This document shows positions 1-7,326 of a DNA stretch of 12,458 nt, one piece after another. The position numbers and the translations under genes were made by a program. Within the stretch, counting starts at the first letter, position 1. The number at the start of each line of letters is the position of its first letter. The stretch is from DASUFH01 sp036274645 (GTDB lineage: Bacteria; Acidobacteriota; Terriglobia; 20CM-2-55-15). The stretch is taken from contig DASUFH010000495.1 in assembly GCA_036274645.1 (NCBI GenBank), positions 1-12,458 on the forward strand. Reading direction: 5' to 3'. The notes beneath the pieces are model-generated. The model saw only the letters and a program-made list of their open reading frames with translations. It was not told the DNA's origin and ran no database searches.

Positions 1-842
1 ATCTCGGCGCGACTCCGGTCCTGGTCGACGTGTTGGAAGATTCCTGGTGCCTCGATCCGGAACGCGTCGAGCGCGCAATTACGTCCCGCACCAGAGCGAT
101 CATCGCCGTTCATCTCTACGGCAACCTCGCCGACCTCGATGCCCTCAACGATATTGCCCGCCGGCATAACCTCTTTCTGATCGAAGACGCGGCCGAAGCC
201 CTGGGCTCCGAATATCAGGGACGCAAGGCCGGCGCTTCGTCCCTCTTTTCGGTCTTCTCATTTCACGGCACGAAGGTGATGACGACCGGCGAGGGAGGCA
301 TGTTCGCCACAAACGATCCGGAACTCTGCCGCCGGGTTGAGCAGTTGAACAATCACGGTCGCGCCGCCGGAGACATGCGCCAGTTCTGGCCGTCGGCGCT
401 GGGCTACAAATTCAAAATGTCGAATATCCAGGCGGCTCTGGGATGCGCGCAACTGGAGCGGATCGACGAACTGGTCGCGCGCAAGCGGGAGATTTTCTTC
501 CGCTATCGGGACGCGCTTCTTCCCGGGATACCCGGCGCCGCAATGAATCCGGAGCCGGCGGGTGTGTTGAACAGCTTCTGGATGCCGACGCTGGTTCTGC
601 CGCCGGAACAGCGCGGTCGGCGGGACGGGATTCTCCATTCGATGCAGGCGGCCGGAATCGACAGCCGCGTGTTCTTCCCGCCCCTCAGCGATACTCCCGT
701 ATTCCGGGATTTCCCGCGCGCCGATACGCCCCGGGCTCATGATCTGCATGAGCGCGCCCTGAATCTGCCGACCTATCACGATCTGACTCCGGCGGATCAG
801 GAGCGGGTCATCGACGCCGCCATGGAGGTTGTCCGCCAATGA
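1..842 (+). CDS. DegT/DnrJ/EryC1/StrS-family sugar aminotransferase, perosamine-synthase-like (5' partial)
   Basis: A PLP-dependent aminotransferase that would convert a keto group on a nucleotide-activated 6-deoxyhexose to an amine, in the cytoplasm. The reading frame is open from base 3, where it already encodes the family's LGATPVLVDV strand, so the true start lies upstream. The GTG at 30 is an internal codon. Visible landmarks are VHLYGN (about bases 108-125), IEDAAEALGS containing the aspartate that pairs with the pyridine nitrogen (186-188), and SFHGTK followed by TGEGGM, where the lysine at 273-275 is the expected Schiff-base residue. Retention of that lysine argues against the ColD-type dehydratase variant, which carries histidine there. 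The stretch with NIQAALGCAQLERIDE and the C-terminal part look most like GDP-perosamine synthase-type members. I infer that from remembered family patterns, and the substrate is not proven. It ends at TGA 840-842, 51 bp before the next gene, probably in the same operon. Confidence 0.93.
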   Translation, partial: LGATPVLVDVLEDSWCLDPERVERAITSRTRAIIAVHLYGNLADLDALNDIARRHNLFLIEDAAEALGSEYQGRKAGASSLFSVFSFHGTKVMTTGEGGMFATNDPELCRRVEQLNNHGRAAGDMRQFWPSALGYKFKMSNIQAALGCAQLERIDELVARKREIFFRYRDALLPGIPGAAMNPEPAGVLNSFWMPTLVLPPEQRGRRDGILHSMQAAGIDSRVFFPPLSDTPVFRDFPRADTPRAHDLHERALNLPTYHDLTPADQERVIDAAMEVVRQ

Positions 843-893
843 CGTATCCCGGCTGCTGCAACGGGAAGCTTTGATTTGAAGGAGAGTTCTGAC

Positions 894-1724
894 ATGTCTC
901 GATCCACACTGAACACCCCGCATCAGGCCTTCAGATCTGAATGCGTCTCTAACGCCCGGCAGGCCGCAGAAGACGAGGAACTGCGCCGGAAGACGCACGA
1001 CTGGTTCGTGCATTCGAGCCGCTACAAGTATTCGTACAATTTCACCTGGCTGGGCCGGCCCGTCATTCAGTTCCCGCAGGACATCGTCGCGATGCAGGAA
1101 TTGATCTGGCAGACCCGTCCCGATCTCATCATCGAGACCGGTATTGCCCATGGCGGATCTCTCATCTTCAGCGCGTCGATGCTTGCCCTGATTGACTACA
1201 CCGAGGCCGTCGAGGCGCGCCGGCCGTTCGATCCCATGGCGAGTCAGCGCCATGTTCTCGGCGTTGATATCGATATTCGCGCCCATAATCGCGCAGCCAT
1301 TGAAGCGCATCCGCTGTCCCACAAGATTCAGATGATCCAGGGATCGAGCATCGACGGCGGCGTGATTGCGGAAGTCCATGCGCGCGCGAAGAACTACTCC
1401 CGTGTTCTGGTCTGCCTGGATTCCAATCACACGCACGACCATGTTCTGGCCGAGCTGGAAGCTTACGCGCCGCTGACCAGTCCGGAAAGCTACTGCGTCG
1501 TGTTCGACACGATCGTCGAGGAAATGCCGGACGAAATGTTTCCGGATCGCCCATGGGGACAGGGAGACAATCCCAGGACGGCCGTGCGCGAGTACCTGCG
1601 GCGGCTCGAAGCGGAAGGCCGACGGGCTACAGACGGCGGGGCGTTGCGCCTGGAAATCGACAAGGACATCGAGAACAAACTGCTGGTGACGGTTGCGCCG
1701 GACGGCTATCTGAAGCGCGTTTAG
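894..1724 (+). CDS. CmcI-like (cephalosporin hydroxylase family) SAM-dependent methyltransferase
   Basis: Encodes 276 residues. The family (CmcI / rhamnosyl O-methyltransferase) has a Rossmann methyltransferase fold, and its members in glycan clusters are usually sugar O-methyltransferases. Family landmarks are ETGIAHGGS at residues 81-89 (SAM-binding loop), VLGVDIDIR near 121-129, a LDSNHTHDHVLAELEAY stretch at 175-191 with the acidic and histidine residues expected near the metal and cofactor, VVFDTIVEEMP at 202-212 and RPWGQGDNP at 219-227. I chose ATG 894 because AAGGAG at 879-884 sits 9 nt upstream. An in-frame TTG at 876 would add six residues that overlap this ribosome-binding site. 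It follows the aminotransferase by 51 bp on the same strand, which points to tailoring of the same surface sugar. Its TAG stop lies in the left arm of a 68-nt palindrome. The name 'cephalosporin hydroxylase' is historical, and a beta-lactam role is unlikely here. Confidence 0.9.
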   Translation: MSRSTLNTPHQAFRSECVSNARQAAEDEELRRKTHDWFVHSSRYKYSYNFTWLGRPVIQFPQDIVAMQELIWQTRPDLIIETGIAHGGSLIFSASMLALIDYTEAVEARRPFDPMASQRHVLGVDIDIRAHNRAAIEAHPLSHKIQMIQGSSIDGGVIAEVHARAKNYSRVLVCLDSNHTHDHVLAELEAYAPLTSPESYCVVFDTIVEEMPDEMFPDRPWGQGDNPRTAVREYLRRLEAEGRRATDGGALRLEIDKDIENKLLVTVAPDGYLKRV

Positions 1725-1788
1725 GGAAATTGGGGACAGAGAGGAAGTTCGCGAAAGCGAAATTCCTCTCTGTCCCCAATTCCCCTAA
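1721..1788. repeat. 68-nt near-perfect palindrome shared by two convergent gene ends (REP/terminator-like)
   Basis: The arms at 1721-1746 and 1763-1788 are 26 nt each and complementary except for one position. Between them TTCGC (1748-1752) pairs with GCGAA (1757-1761) around a GAAA tetraloop, so the whole element folds as one long hairpin. Both arms begin with TTAGGG, and the TAG in each is the stop codon of the gene entering from that side: the methyltransferase on plus (1722-1724) and the formyltransferase on minus (1785-1787). There is no T tract on either side, so this is not a textbook intrinsic terminator. A role in bidirectional termination or mRNA 3'-end protection is inference. Similar copies lie at 9070-9167 and, as a half site, at 2651-2662. 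Confidence 0.85.
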
Positions 1789-2552
1789 TCTTCCGGGTCC
1801 GGAATCCGTCGAATCGACACCCGGACTTCGTATTTTTCATTTCCATCGATGAACCACGCGGCAGGGTGCGGCGGAAATGTCCGCGCCCGCAGCAGATTGA
1901 GCAGATCGCGGGCCGAGTAGCGTTTCTCCAGATCGATTTGCGAGGCGGAATCCAGTTCGCGGCCCAGATGGAAACTGCCTTGGGACGCATCCTGCGGCGC
2001 GCGAGGAATCCGGCCGGATTGGATGATGGGAAAGGATTCCTTGAAGAGTCTGACAATTTCTTCCTGAGCCTTGTAGTACAGCGTTTCTCCCGTATCTTCC
2101 CAGGACTTGTCGATTCGAGCCTGAAACGCGATGTCTCCGGAATCGACTCCGTCGTTCACGAAATGGATCGTCACGCCAAACGGGGTGTCTTCCACCAGCG
2201 TCCAGAAGTTGTAGTGCTTGCCGCGATTGTAGGGAAGCAGGCTGGGGTGGAAGTTCAGGCAGCCGATGCGAGGGATGTCGATCAAGTCCTTCTTGACGAT
2301 GTAGGGCCACCAGCTCAAGACAAACAGGTCCGGCGACAAGGCCTGCAATTCTGCGAGGCGTTCCGGCTGGTAGAGCGTGTCGCTGTGGAAAATCCTGTCG
2401 GGCGGTACGCCCGAGGCGTCGGCGATTGCTTTGTTTGTGAGCGCGTCGCCCCTGGCGTCAAGCGCCAGGCAGACAATGGATTCACTGGACTGACGCAGGA
2501 ACCCTGCGATTTCCAGGCCGACCTTGCCGGACGCAAAGAGCCCAATGTTCAT
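1785..2552 (-). CDS. Formyltransferase-family protein, probable nucleotide-sugar N-formyltransferase
   Basis: Encodes 255 residues with the 10-formyltetrahydrofolate-dependent formyltransferase fold. The catalytic triad is visible: N100 and H102 in NFHPSLLP (100-107) and D137 in GVDSGDI (135-141). An N-terminal MNIGLFASGKVG strand is also typical. A short C-terminal part with an LLNLLRARTFPPHPAAWF stretch resembles the tail of sugar formyltransferases. The protein is well short of the roughly 310 residues of methionyl-tRNA formyltransferase and lacks room for that enzyme's full C-terminal tRNA-binding domain. Beside a perosamine-synthase-like aminotransferase, N-formylation of a 4-amino sugar (as with WbkC or VioF) is the best inference. 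Start ATG 2550-2552 has no clear ribosome-binding site. It faces the CmcI-like gene tail to tail and takes its TAG stop from the shared palindrome. A possible promoter lies just upstream at 2580-2608. Confidence 0.87.
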   Translation of the reverse strand: MNIGLFASGKVGLEIAGFLRQSSESIVCLALDARGDALTNKAIADASGVPPDRIFHSDTLYQPERLAELQALSPDLFVLSWWPYIVKKDLIDIPRIGCLNFHPSLLPYNRGKHYNFWTLVEDTPFGVTIHFVNDGVDSGDIAFQARIDKSWEDTGETLYYKAQEEIVRLFKESFPIIQSGRIPRAPQDASQGSFHLGRELDSASQIDLEKRYSARDLLNLLRARTFPPHPAAWFIDGNEKYEVRVSIRRIPDPED

Positions 2553-2579
2553 GCCATTACAGACTGTCGCCGCGTCGCC

Positions 2580-2608
2580 AGTCTAACACCGGGCCTGACA
2601 GCGTCCAA
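2580..2608 (-). promoter_or_regulatory. Possible sigma-70 promoter for the formyltransferase gene
   Basis: On the minus strand TTGGAC (2608-2603) and TAGACT (2585-2580) are separated by exactly 17 nt. The -10 matches the consensus in four of six positions and the -35 in three. Transcription would begin about 20 nt before ATG 2552, which would also explain the lack of a strong ribosome-binding site on a short leader. The match is modest and could be chance. Confidence 0.3.
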
Positions 2609-2650
2609 CCGGGGAACGGACTCTTTTCTGGAGCGTCCGCTATGTCAATG

Positions 2651-2662
2651 AATTGGGGACAG
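2651..2662. repeat. Half-site of the long palindrome family
   Basis: AATTGGGGACAG repeats exactly the core of the left arm of the palindrome at 1721-1788, but the following bases diverge and there is no matching right arm nearby. It lies in the 229-bp divergent spacer (2553-2781) between the formyltransferase and the glycosyltransferase. No other convincing signal stands out for the plus-strand gene in that spacer. Confidence 0.5.
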
Positions 2663-2781
2663 CCTCCGAATTCAGTGAAGGTGGCGTTGATAACTCAGCA
2701 TTTGTCACCGACTGCCCCTGCAGTGGAAGGCGCCGCAGATTTGCGTCGGCGGCCACGAGACGCTGCCGTAGTATTCAGGGG

Positions 2782-3678
2782 ATGAATCGTTTGGGTCCTG
2801 AACCACGGGTAACCGTGGGGATGCCGGTGTACAACGGGGGGCCGGCGCTCAGAACAGTTATCGAAGGCGTACTGGCGCAAACCTATCCGGCGTTCCGGCT
2901 GGTCATTTCCGACAATGCGTCGACCGATGGCACGGAGGGCCTGTGTCGTGAGATCGCGGAGAGAGATCCGCGGGTCACCTATATCCGTCAGTCCGTCAAC
3001 ATCGGTCCCGAGGCCAACTTTGATTTTGTGCTGAACCGGGCCGACACCGAGTACTTCATGTGGGCGGCGGCCGATGACCTGCGATCCGAGGACTTTCTGC
3101 AGCAGAGCGCCGGGTTTCTCGACGGTCACCCGGACTACGTCGGCGCAACCTGTCCGGTTCGATTCTCCGGAAGAGCGTTCGATCCGGTGGGCATGGGAGA
3201 TGAAACCAGAGACGAGACGGATCGATTTGAGCGCATGCTGCGGTTCTTTGCGACCTGGCACGCCAATGGCCGCTTTTACTCTCTGTTTCGGACCGACGCC
3301 GTCCGGCGCGGAAGATATTCCGGGCAGTCGTTCCTGGGGGCGGACTGGGTCACCGTGCTCGAACTCCTGAGCCAGGGAAAGATGATGCGTCTCGAGTCAG
3401 GCTATGTCGAACTCGGCAAGGGGGGCGCGAGCCATACCCTGAACATATTCTCCAGGTATCGTCGCGGCATGGCGGGCTGGGTGTTCCCGTTCAAGGATTT
3501 TTCAATCCGGACGGCGCGGCTGTTTTCAGGCGCGCGGCCGGGACAGAAGCTGAAACTTCTGGGGATCCTGGCGAAACTCAATGTCCAGGCCGTGAAACTG
3601 CAAATCCGTTTCGAGATCCGGAAGCGTCGCCGGAAAGTCCGCGCCCCGGTGAAGCTTTCAGGCTCCACGTCGCTGTGA
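2782..3678 (+). CDS. Family-2 (GT-A fold) glycosyltransferase
   Basis: Encodes 298 residues from ATG 2782. It would transfer a sugar from a nucleotide donor to a growing lipid-linked glycan at the cytoplasmic membrane face. Visible motifs are VTVGMPVYNGG at residues 10-20 (first beta strand and nucleotide-binding loop), ISDNASTDGT at 42-51 and AAADDL at 95-100, which occupies the place of the metal-binding DXD motif. The frame stays open upstream to 2653, but those 43 residues are Arg/Ser/Cys-rich, lack family similarity and run over the half palindrome at 2651-2662, so the later ATG directly before the conserved domain is preferred. Only a weak AGGGG abuts that ATG, leaving the start uncertain. 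The C-terminal part is basic (IRKRRRKVR) and may associate with the membrane. The flippase gene follows 28 bp downstream, likely in one operon. Donor and acceptor cannot be told from sequence. Confidence 0.9.
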   Translation: MNRLGPEPRVTVGMPVYNGGPALRTVIEGVLAQTYPAFRLVISDNASTDGTEGLCREIAERDPRVTYIRQSVNIGPEANFDFVLNRADTEYFMWAAADDLRSEDFLQQSAGFLDGHPDYVGATCPVRFSGRAFDPVGMGDETRDETDRFERMLRFFATWHANGRFYSLFRTDAVRRGRYSGQSFLGADWVTVLELLSQGKMMRLESGYVELGKGGASHTLNIFSRYRRGMAGWVFPFKDFSIRTARLFSGARPGQKLKLLGILAKLNVQAVKLQIRFEIRKRRRKVRAPVKLSGSTSL

Positions 3679-3706
3679 GATGCCCTGAAATGCCTGCAGA
3701 GGAATC

Positions 3707-5284
3707 ATGACCCGGATCCGAAAAAACCTTGCCGCGAATTTTGCCGGACAGGCGTGGATGGCCCTGACGGGTTTCGTCTTCGTGCCGTTGTACCTGCATT
3801 TCATCGGCAGCGAAGGTTACGGTCTGGTGGGCTTCTATTTTCTGCTCTGCTCGACCGCATCGCTGCTCGATATGGGATTTGGCGCAACCGCCATGCGTCA
3901 GATTGCGGGATATGAAGAATCCGGCGCGGAGACGCGGCGGGACATTCTCGTATTGCTTCGATCCATCGAAGTGCTGTTCTGGGTTCTCGCCTGCGGCATC
4001 GGTCTCATCGTGGAATTCGCGGCGCCGGTGATCGCCACCCGCTGGCTCAAGGTTGAAAGCGGGCAGATTCCCGGCGTTACCGCAGGAATTCGTTTCATGG
4101 CCATCGCCCTGGCCATTCAGTTTCCGATCGATCTGTATACCCGCTGCCTGAACGGCATGGAGCGGCAGGTTCACTCCAACGTGATCAACGGGGTGTCCTC
4201 GACATTGCGCGGTGTCGGCGCGGCGCTCTGCCTGTGGCTGTTTGCGCCCACGGTTCAGGCGTTTTTTGGCTGGCAGTGCGTCGTCAGTCTCATCACCGTC
4301 GTCTGGTTGCGGTTGGCGCTCTGGAAGGCCCTTGGAGCAACGGCGCCCGACTCCTGGTTCAGTTTCGCGGCGATTCGTTCGGTCGGGCGTTTTACGGCCG
4401 GTGTGGGTGGAATCAACGTGTTCGGATACCTGCTGACGCAGGTCGATAAACTGGTCCTCTCTCAGATCCTCCCGCTCAAGACGTTCGGCTATTACACGCT
4501 GGCGTGGAGCCTGGGGACATTCAGCTATCGATTCATCGGTCCGGTGTTTTACGCGTATTATCCCCGGCTCGCGCAACTGCTGGGCGCGGGCAACGGGCAG
4601 CAGGCGAAGGCGGAATCGGAAGCCGAAGCGGCCGGGCTCTATCTGCGGGCCAGTCAGGTCATGGCCGTGGCCGTCGCGCCGTTTTCGATCTGGCTGTACG
4701 TTTACGCTCCACTCCTGCTGAAGTGGTGGACCCGGGATCCTGAAATTGCCCGGGCTGCGGCGGGCGCGGCGGGCGTGCTGGCGCTGGGAACGATGTGTCA
4801 GGGAATCATGCACATGCCCTACGGCGCGCAACTGGCGGCGGGCCGTGTGCGCATTGCCTTCTGGCAGAACGTGATCTCGGTGATGGCGATCGTGCCGCTG
4901 ACCTACTACGGCGCGACGCGCTACGGTCTTACCGGCGCGGCCGCGCCGTGGCTGCTTTTGCACAGCGTTTCAATTGTCGTGGTGGCGCCGCTGATGCATC
5001 GTGTCGTCTTCAGCGGGATCACGTTCCGCTGGTTGCGATCGGCGGTCATGGGACCCATCGTCCAGGTGGCCGGTGTTCTCGTCGTCTTCAGTTTTGCGAC
5101 CCGCGGTCTTCAGGGAACCGCGGAGGCATTCCTGGTCATGTGCGCCGCCCTCGCCGCCTCCTTCGCTCTGTGCCTGCAGCGTTCAAAACTGATATCGGCG
5201 CGGGAAATCGCCGGTTACTACAGGCTGTTCTGGCAAAAGGGCGAAATGGCCCGCGATGCCGCGGAGGTCAAGGGCGCGGAGTAA
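3707..5284 (+). CDS. Wzx-type oligosaccharide flippase (polysaccharide biosynthesis / MATE-like exporter)
   Basis: Encodes 525 residues, largely hydrophobic, with about 12-14 predicted membrane segments spread over the whole length and only short polar loops. The N-terminal NLAANFAGQAWMALTGFVFVP, the conserved GLVGFYFLL region and the later repeat of transmembrane pairs are typical of the MOP superfamily oligosaccharide flippases, which move undecaprenyl-linked repeat units across the inner membrane. ATG 3707 is preceded by AGAGGA (3698-3703) at a short 3-nt spacing. The gene lies 28 bp after the family-2 glycosyltransferase and is probably co-transcribed with it. A Wzy polymerase is not recognised in the window, although the polytopic protein at 7327-8772 could be considered. 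The last 17 bp overlap the 3' end of the convergent family-9 glycosyltransferase gene, so there is no room for a terminator between them. Confidence 0.9.
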   Translation: MTRIRKNLAANFAGQAWMALTGFVFVPLYLHFIGSEGYGLVGFYFLLCSTASLLDMGFGATAMRQIAGYEESGAETRRDILVLLRSIEVLFWVLACGIGLIVEFAAPVIATRWLKVESGQIPGVTAGIRFMAIALAIQFPIDLYTRCLNGMERQVHSNVINGVSSTLRGVGAALCLWLFAPTVQAFFGWQCVVSLITVVWLRLALWKALGATAPDSWFSFAAIRSVGRFTAGVGGINVFGYLLTQVDKLVLSQILPLKTFGYYTLAWSLGTFSYRFIGPVFYAYYPRLAQLLGAGNGQQAKAESEAEAAGLYLRASQVMAVAVAPFSIWLYVYAPLLLKWWTRDPEIARAAAGAAGVLALGTMCQGIMHMPYGAQLAAGRVRIAFWQNVISVMAIVPLTYYGATRYGLTGAAAPWLLLHSVSIVVVAPLMHRVVFSGITFRWLRSAVMGPIVQVAGVLVVFSFATRGLQGTAEAFLVMCAALAASFALCLQRSKLISAREIAGYYRLFWQKGEMARDAAEVKGAE

Positions 5285-6467
5285 GCGGCGCGCGGGCGCC
5301 CGTTGGGCGCTTCAGCACGGACGCCACCGCGGCCCACACCTGTTCGACGGACACATCCTGAATGCACCGGACGGGCTCTCCGGCCTTGCGCGGATACACG
5401 CAATGCCAGCCGCAGCCGTAACACTCCATCATGGTGAAGACAAAAACCGGAGTTGGACGAGCGTCTTCGTGACTGAGGTCATAGGGCGCAAAGCGGCCAT
5501 AGTGGCCGCCGCCCAGAACGCACACAACCGGCGCGCCGACGGCCGCGCCGATATGGACGGAAGCCGTTTCGTTCGTTACAACGATATCGGCGCCGCGGAG
5601 TAGTTCGGCGAGTTCCGCCAGTGTCGTTCTTCCCGCCAGATTGACCGCCAGCGGCCCCAGCGCCGTCGCCATGCGATCGGCCCGGTCGCGATCCGCCGCC
5701 GCGCCGGCCAGGACGAGTTGAAGTCCCCGCGAAGACAGACGCCGGCCGACTTCAATGAAATGGTCCGATGGCCATTCCCGTCCCTCCCAGTTTGCCGCGA
5801 AGAAGAGAACGGCGTAGGCGGTGTGCGGCGCCCGGTTGACGGGCGCGCCGGCAGCCTGCGGGATCTCCGGCATCCGGGCCTGGAAGTCGGCGAAGCCGAT
5901 GGCGCGCATGAACTCCGCGTTGCGCTGGATTTCCATCGTTCGTTCCGGCGCCGCAGGGACCAGCCGTGTGTACCAGCGATCGCCCCACGACTTCAGCGAC
6001 GACGGGACATTGCTGGTGTCGCCGATGGAGCCGATGCGGTCCCGCGCGCCGGTGAAGCGAACCAGAGAATCCCCTTCGAGGAACAGACGCGAGTAGGTTG
6101 GCTGTATGGCGACCGAGAAGCCGGCGCTCCGGGCGCGGCGCATCCACTGCCGGCGATAGCCGAAACTTCTTCGAAAACGCCGCGGATCGATCTCCCACAC
6201 GTCATCCGCCAGTTCCATCGCGCGCGCCCAGGCCGCCCATGCCTGGTTTCCCGCCAGCGCCACCTCACAGCCCAGCCGCCGATAGTGGGCGACAAGCCGT
6301 TTCGCCCCGTCGAGCCATAAGACAAAATCGCCGATGGAGTCGAGCCGAACGATAAGAATGCGCTGCCGTGGTTTGCCGGCGGGCATGAGCGCCAGGGTTA
6401 CGGTATCGAGCGTGGCGACAAGGACGTTGAAGACGAAACTTCGGAGCCTTCGTACGACTTCAGACAC
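5268..6467 (-). CDS. Family-9 glycosyltransferase (ADP-heptose:LPS heptosyltransferase-like)
   Basis: Encodes 399 residues with the GT-B fold of the heptosyltransferase family. RILIVRLDSIGDFVLWL at residues 36-52 is the typical N-terminal motif. The C-terminal half has FFAANWEGREWP, a LAGRTTLAELAELLRGAD helix, then VVTNETASVHIGAAVGAP and a Gly-rich GGGHYGRFAPY loop that forms the donor pocket. A Cys motif, ECYGCGWHCVYP, near the C-terminus matches that seen in a subgroup of family-9 enzymes. I chose GTG 6467, which overlaps the preceding methyltransferase stop as GTGTCTGA, with AAGG about 9 nt upstream. An in-frame ATG at 6515 would add 16 Arg/Ser-rich residues inside the upstream gene. The role is transfer of a heptose or related sugar in lipopolysaccharide-type glycan. 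The 3' end overlaps the flippase gene by 17 bp. The actual sugar is unknown. Confidence 0.9.
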   Translation of the reverse strand: MSEVVRRLRSFVFNVLVATLDTVTLALMPAGKPRQRILIVRLDSIGDFVLWLDGAKRLVAHYRRLGCEVALAGNQAWAAWARAMELADDVWEIDPRRFRRSFGYRRQWMRRARSAGFSVAIQPTYSRLFLEGDSLVRFTGARDRIGSIGDTSNVPSSLKSWGDRWYTRLVPAAPERTMEIQRNAEFMRAIGFADFQARMPEIPQAAGAPVNRAPHTAYAVLFFAANWEGREWPSDHFIEVGRRLSSRGLQLVLAGAAADRDRADRMATALGPLAVNLAGRTTLAELAELLRGADIVVTNETASVHIGAAVGAPVVCVLGGGHYGRFAPYDLSHEDARPTPVFVFTMMECYGCGWHCVYPRKAGEPVRCIQDVSVEQVWAAVASVLKRPTGARAPLTPRP

Positions 6468-7161
6468 GCGCCAGCGCCTTGATCTCGTAGGAGAAGATCT
6501 GCGGACTCGGAGCATGGAACGCGCTGCCGGTCACCCGGTTCCAGAACGCGACGTTGAAGCGGTAAATACGCAGCAGAACCTTCCGCGCCGCCCGCTTGAG
6601 CGGAGACCGGACGTCCGCGGTGCAATCCGGATCGAGGAATTCAACGCTCCTGAATCCGGCGGCCATCAGGACGAAATACAGGCTGCCGGTCGTGAACAGC
6701 GTGTGATGGGTGAAGTCTTCGTAGGCCCAGTACGCGCCGGTGTGGGCCTGCGCGTTGGGCGCCATGACGAGCAGGGCGCCACCGGGCTTCAGCAACTGAC
6801 GGATCCGTTTCAGTTGATTGATGATGGCGTCCTTGGGGAAGTGTTCAAGGACGTGACTCATGATGACGTAGTCGTACGCGCCGCCCCGGCTTTCGTAGAA
6901 ATCGGTTTCCTCGGTCAAATCGTGCACGGTGACCCGCCGGTCGCGAAGGTGGCTGATGGCTTCAGGACTGACGTCGGCGCCCTCCACGCGGGTATAGCCG
7001 CGGGCCTGCAGATCGGCGATCAACTGTCCGAATCCACAACCGAAATCCAGGATGGCCGCGTTCCGGTCGCGCAACGCGTTCATCAAATAGGCGGGCGCGC
7101 GCGCCGCCGTGTAATGGTCCGCATTGATCCGCCGCAACAGGAAGTAGTTGTCGCTAGTCAT
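6460..7161 (-). CDS. Class I SAM-dependent methyltransferase (Methyltransf_23-like)
   Basis: Encodes 233 residues from ATG 7161. The SAM-binding motif I is ILDFGCGFG (37-45), followed by motif II in VEGADVSPEA, with SHVLEHF marking the class I fold (motif post-I/IV). LLKPGGALLVMAPN is the next conserved strand. The second half contains YEDFTHHTLFTTGSL, common in methyltransferases of polysaccharide loci. An in-frame ATG at 7179 would add six residues. I prefer 7161 because a GGGA sits a few bases upstream and the conserved reading begins there, but both are possible. The stop overlaps the GTG start of the family-9 glycosyltransferase by 8 nt, indicating translational coupling. The substrate is most likely a sugar or lipid-linked glycan, inferred only from the neighbours. 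Confidence 0.88.
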   Translation of the reverse strand: MTSDNYFLLRRINADHYTAARAPAYLMNALRDRNAAILDFGCGFGQLIADLQARGYTRVEGADVSPEAISHLRDRRVTVHDLTEETDFYESRGGAYDYVIMSHVLEHFPKDAIINQLKRIRQLLKPGGALLVMAPNAQAHTGAYWAYEDFTHHTLFTTGSLYFVLMAAGFRSVEFLDPDCTADVRSPLKRAARKVLLRIYRFNVAFWNRVTGSAFHAPSPQIFSYEIKALARV

Positions 7162-7216
7162 GTTCCCGGCAGAAACCATTCCGGCGCATGGAGAAGACTC
7201 TCATATCGGTTCGATC

Positions 7217-7248
7217 TCTCATCGGCTCCCGTCAATATAGCTCACGGC
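7217..7248 (-). promoter_or_regulatory. Weak candidate promoter region upstream of the methyltransferase
   Basis: The 147-bp spacer 7180-7326 separates the methyltransferase from the membrane-protein gene upstream. On the minus strand TATATT followed directly by TTGACG lies around 7230-7240, about 50-60 nt before the methyltransferase start. TATATT could act as a -10, but the best -35 (TTGCGC) is 19 nt away, and the TTGACG has no well-spaced -10. The extent given is approximate. Confidence 0.2.
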
Positions 7249-7303
7249 CGGTTCCGGCGCGCAATCGGATGATCTGGAGGGCAGTGTTTCCGCGTGAAAC
7301 GGA

Positions 7304-7324
7304 GGCGCCGCATCGGGCGGCGCC
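7304..7324 (-). terminator. GC-rich hairpin directly after the membrane-protein gene
   Basis: An 8-bp perfect stem, GGCGCCGC (7304-7311) with GCGGCGCC (7317-7324) around ATCGG, begins 2 nt past the minus-strand stop at 7327. A second small hairpin (GTTTC 7286-7290 with GAAAC 7296-7300) follows in the minus-strand direction. There is no T tract, so it may be a weak or factor-assisted terminator, or an mRNA 3' protective stem. Confidence 0.5.
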
Positions 7325-7326
7325 GG

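Noticed and set aside
1785..2552. Methionyl-tRNA formyltransferase (fmt)
   Set aside because: It is about 55 residues too short for the full C-terminal tRNA-binding domain, has no def gene beside it, and the context is sugar biosynthesis.
2653..2781. Upstream extension of the family-2 glycosyltransferase
   Set aside because: Those 43 residues are Arg/Ser/Cys-rich, unlike the family, and begin in the half palindrome. ATG 2782 lies directly before the conserved domain.
3578..4963. Minus-strand 461-codon open frame opposite the flippase and glycosyltransferase
   Set aside because: It is rich in Arg, Gln, His and Asp without family motifs and lies opposite a clear membrane protein. It is a GC-rich shadow frame.
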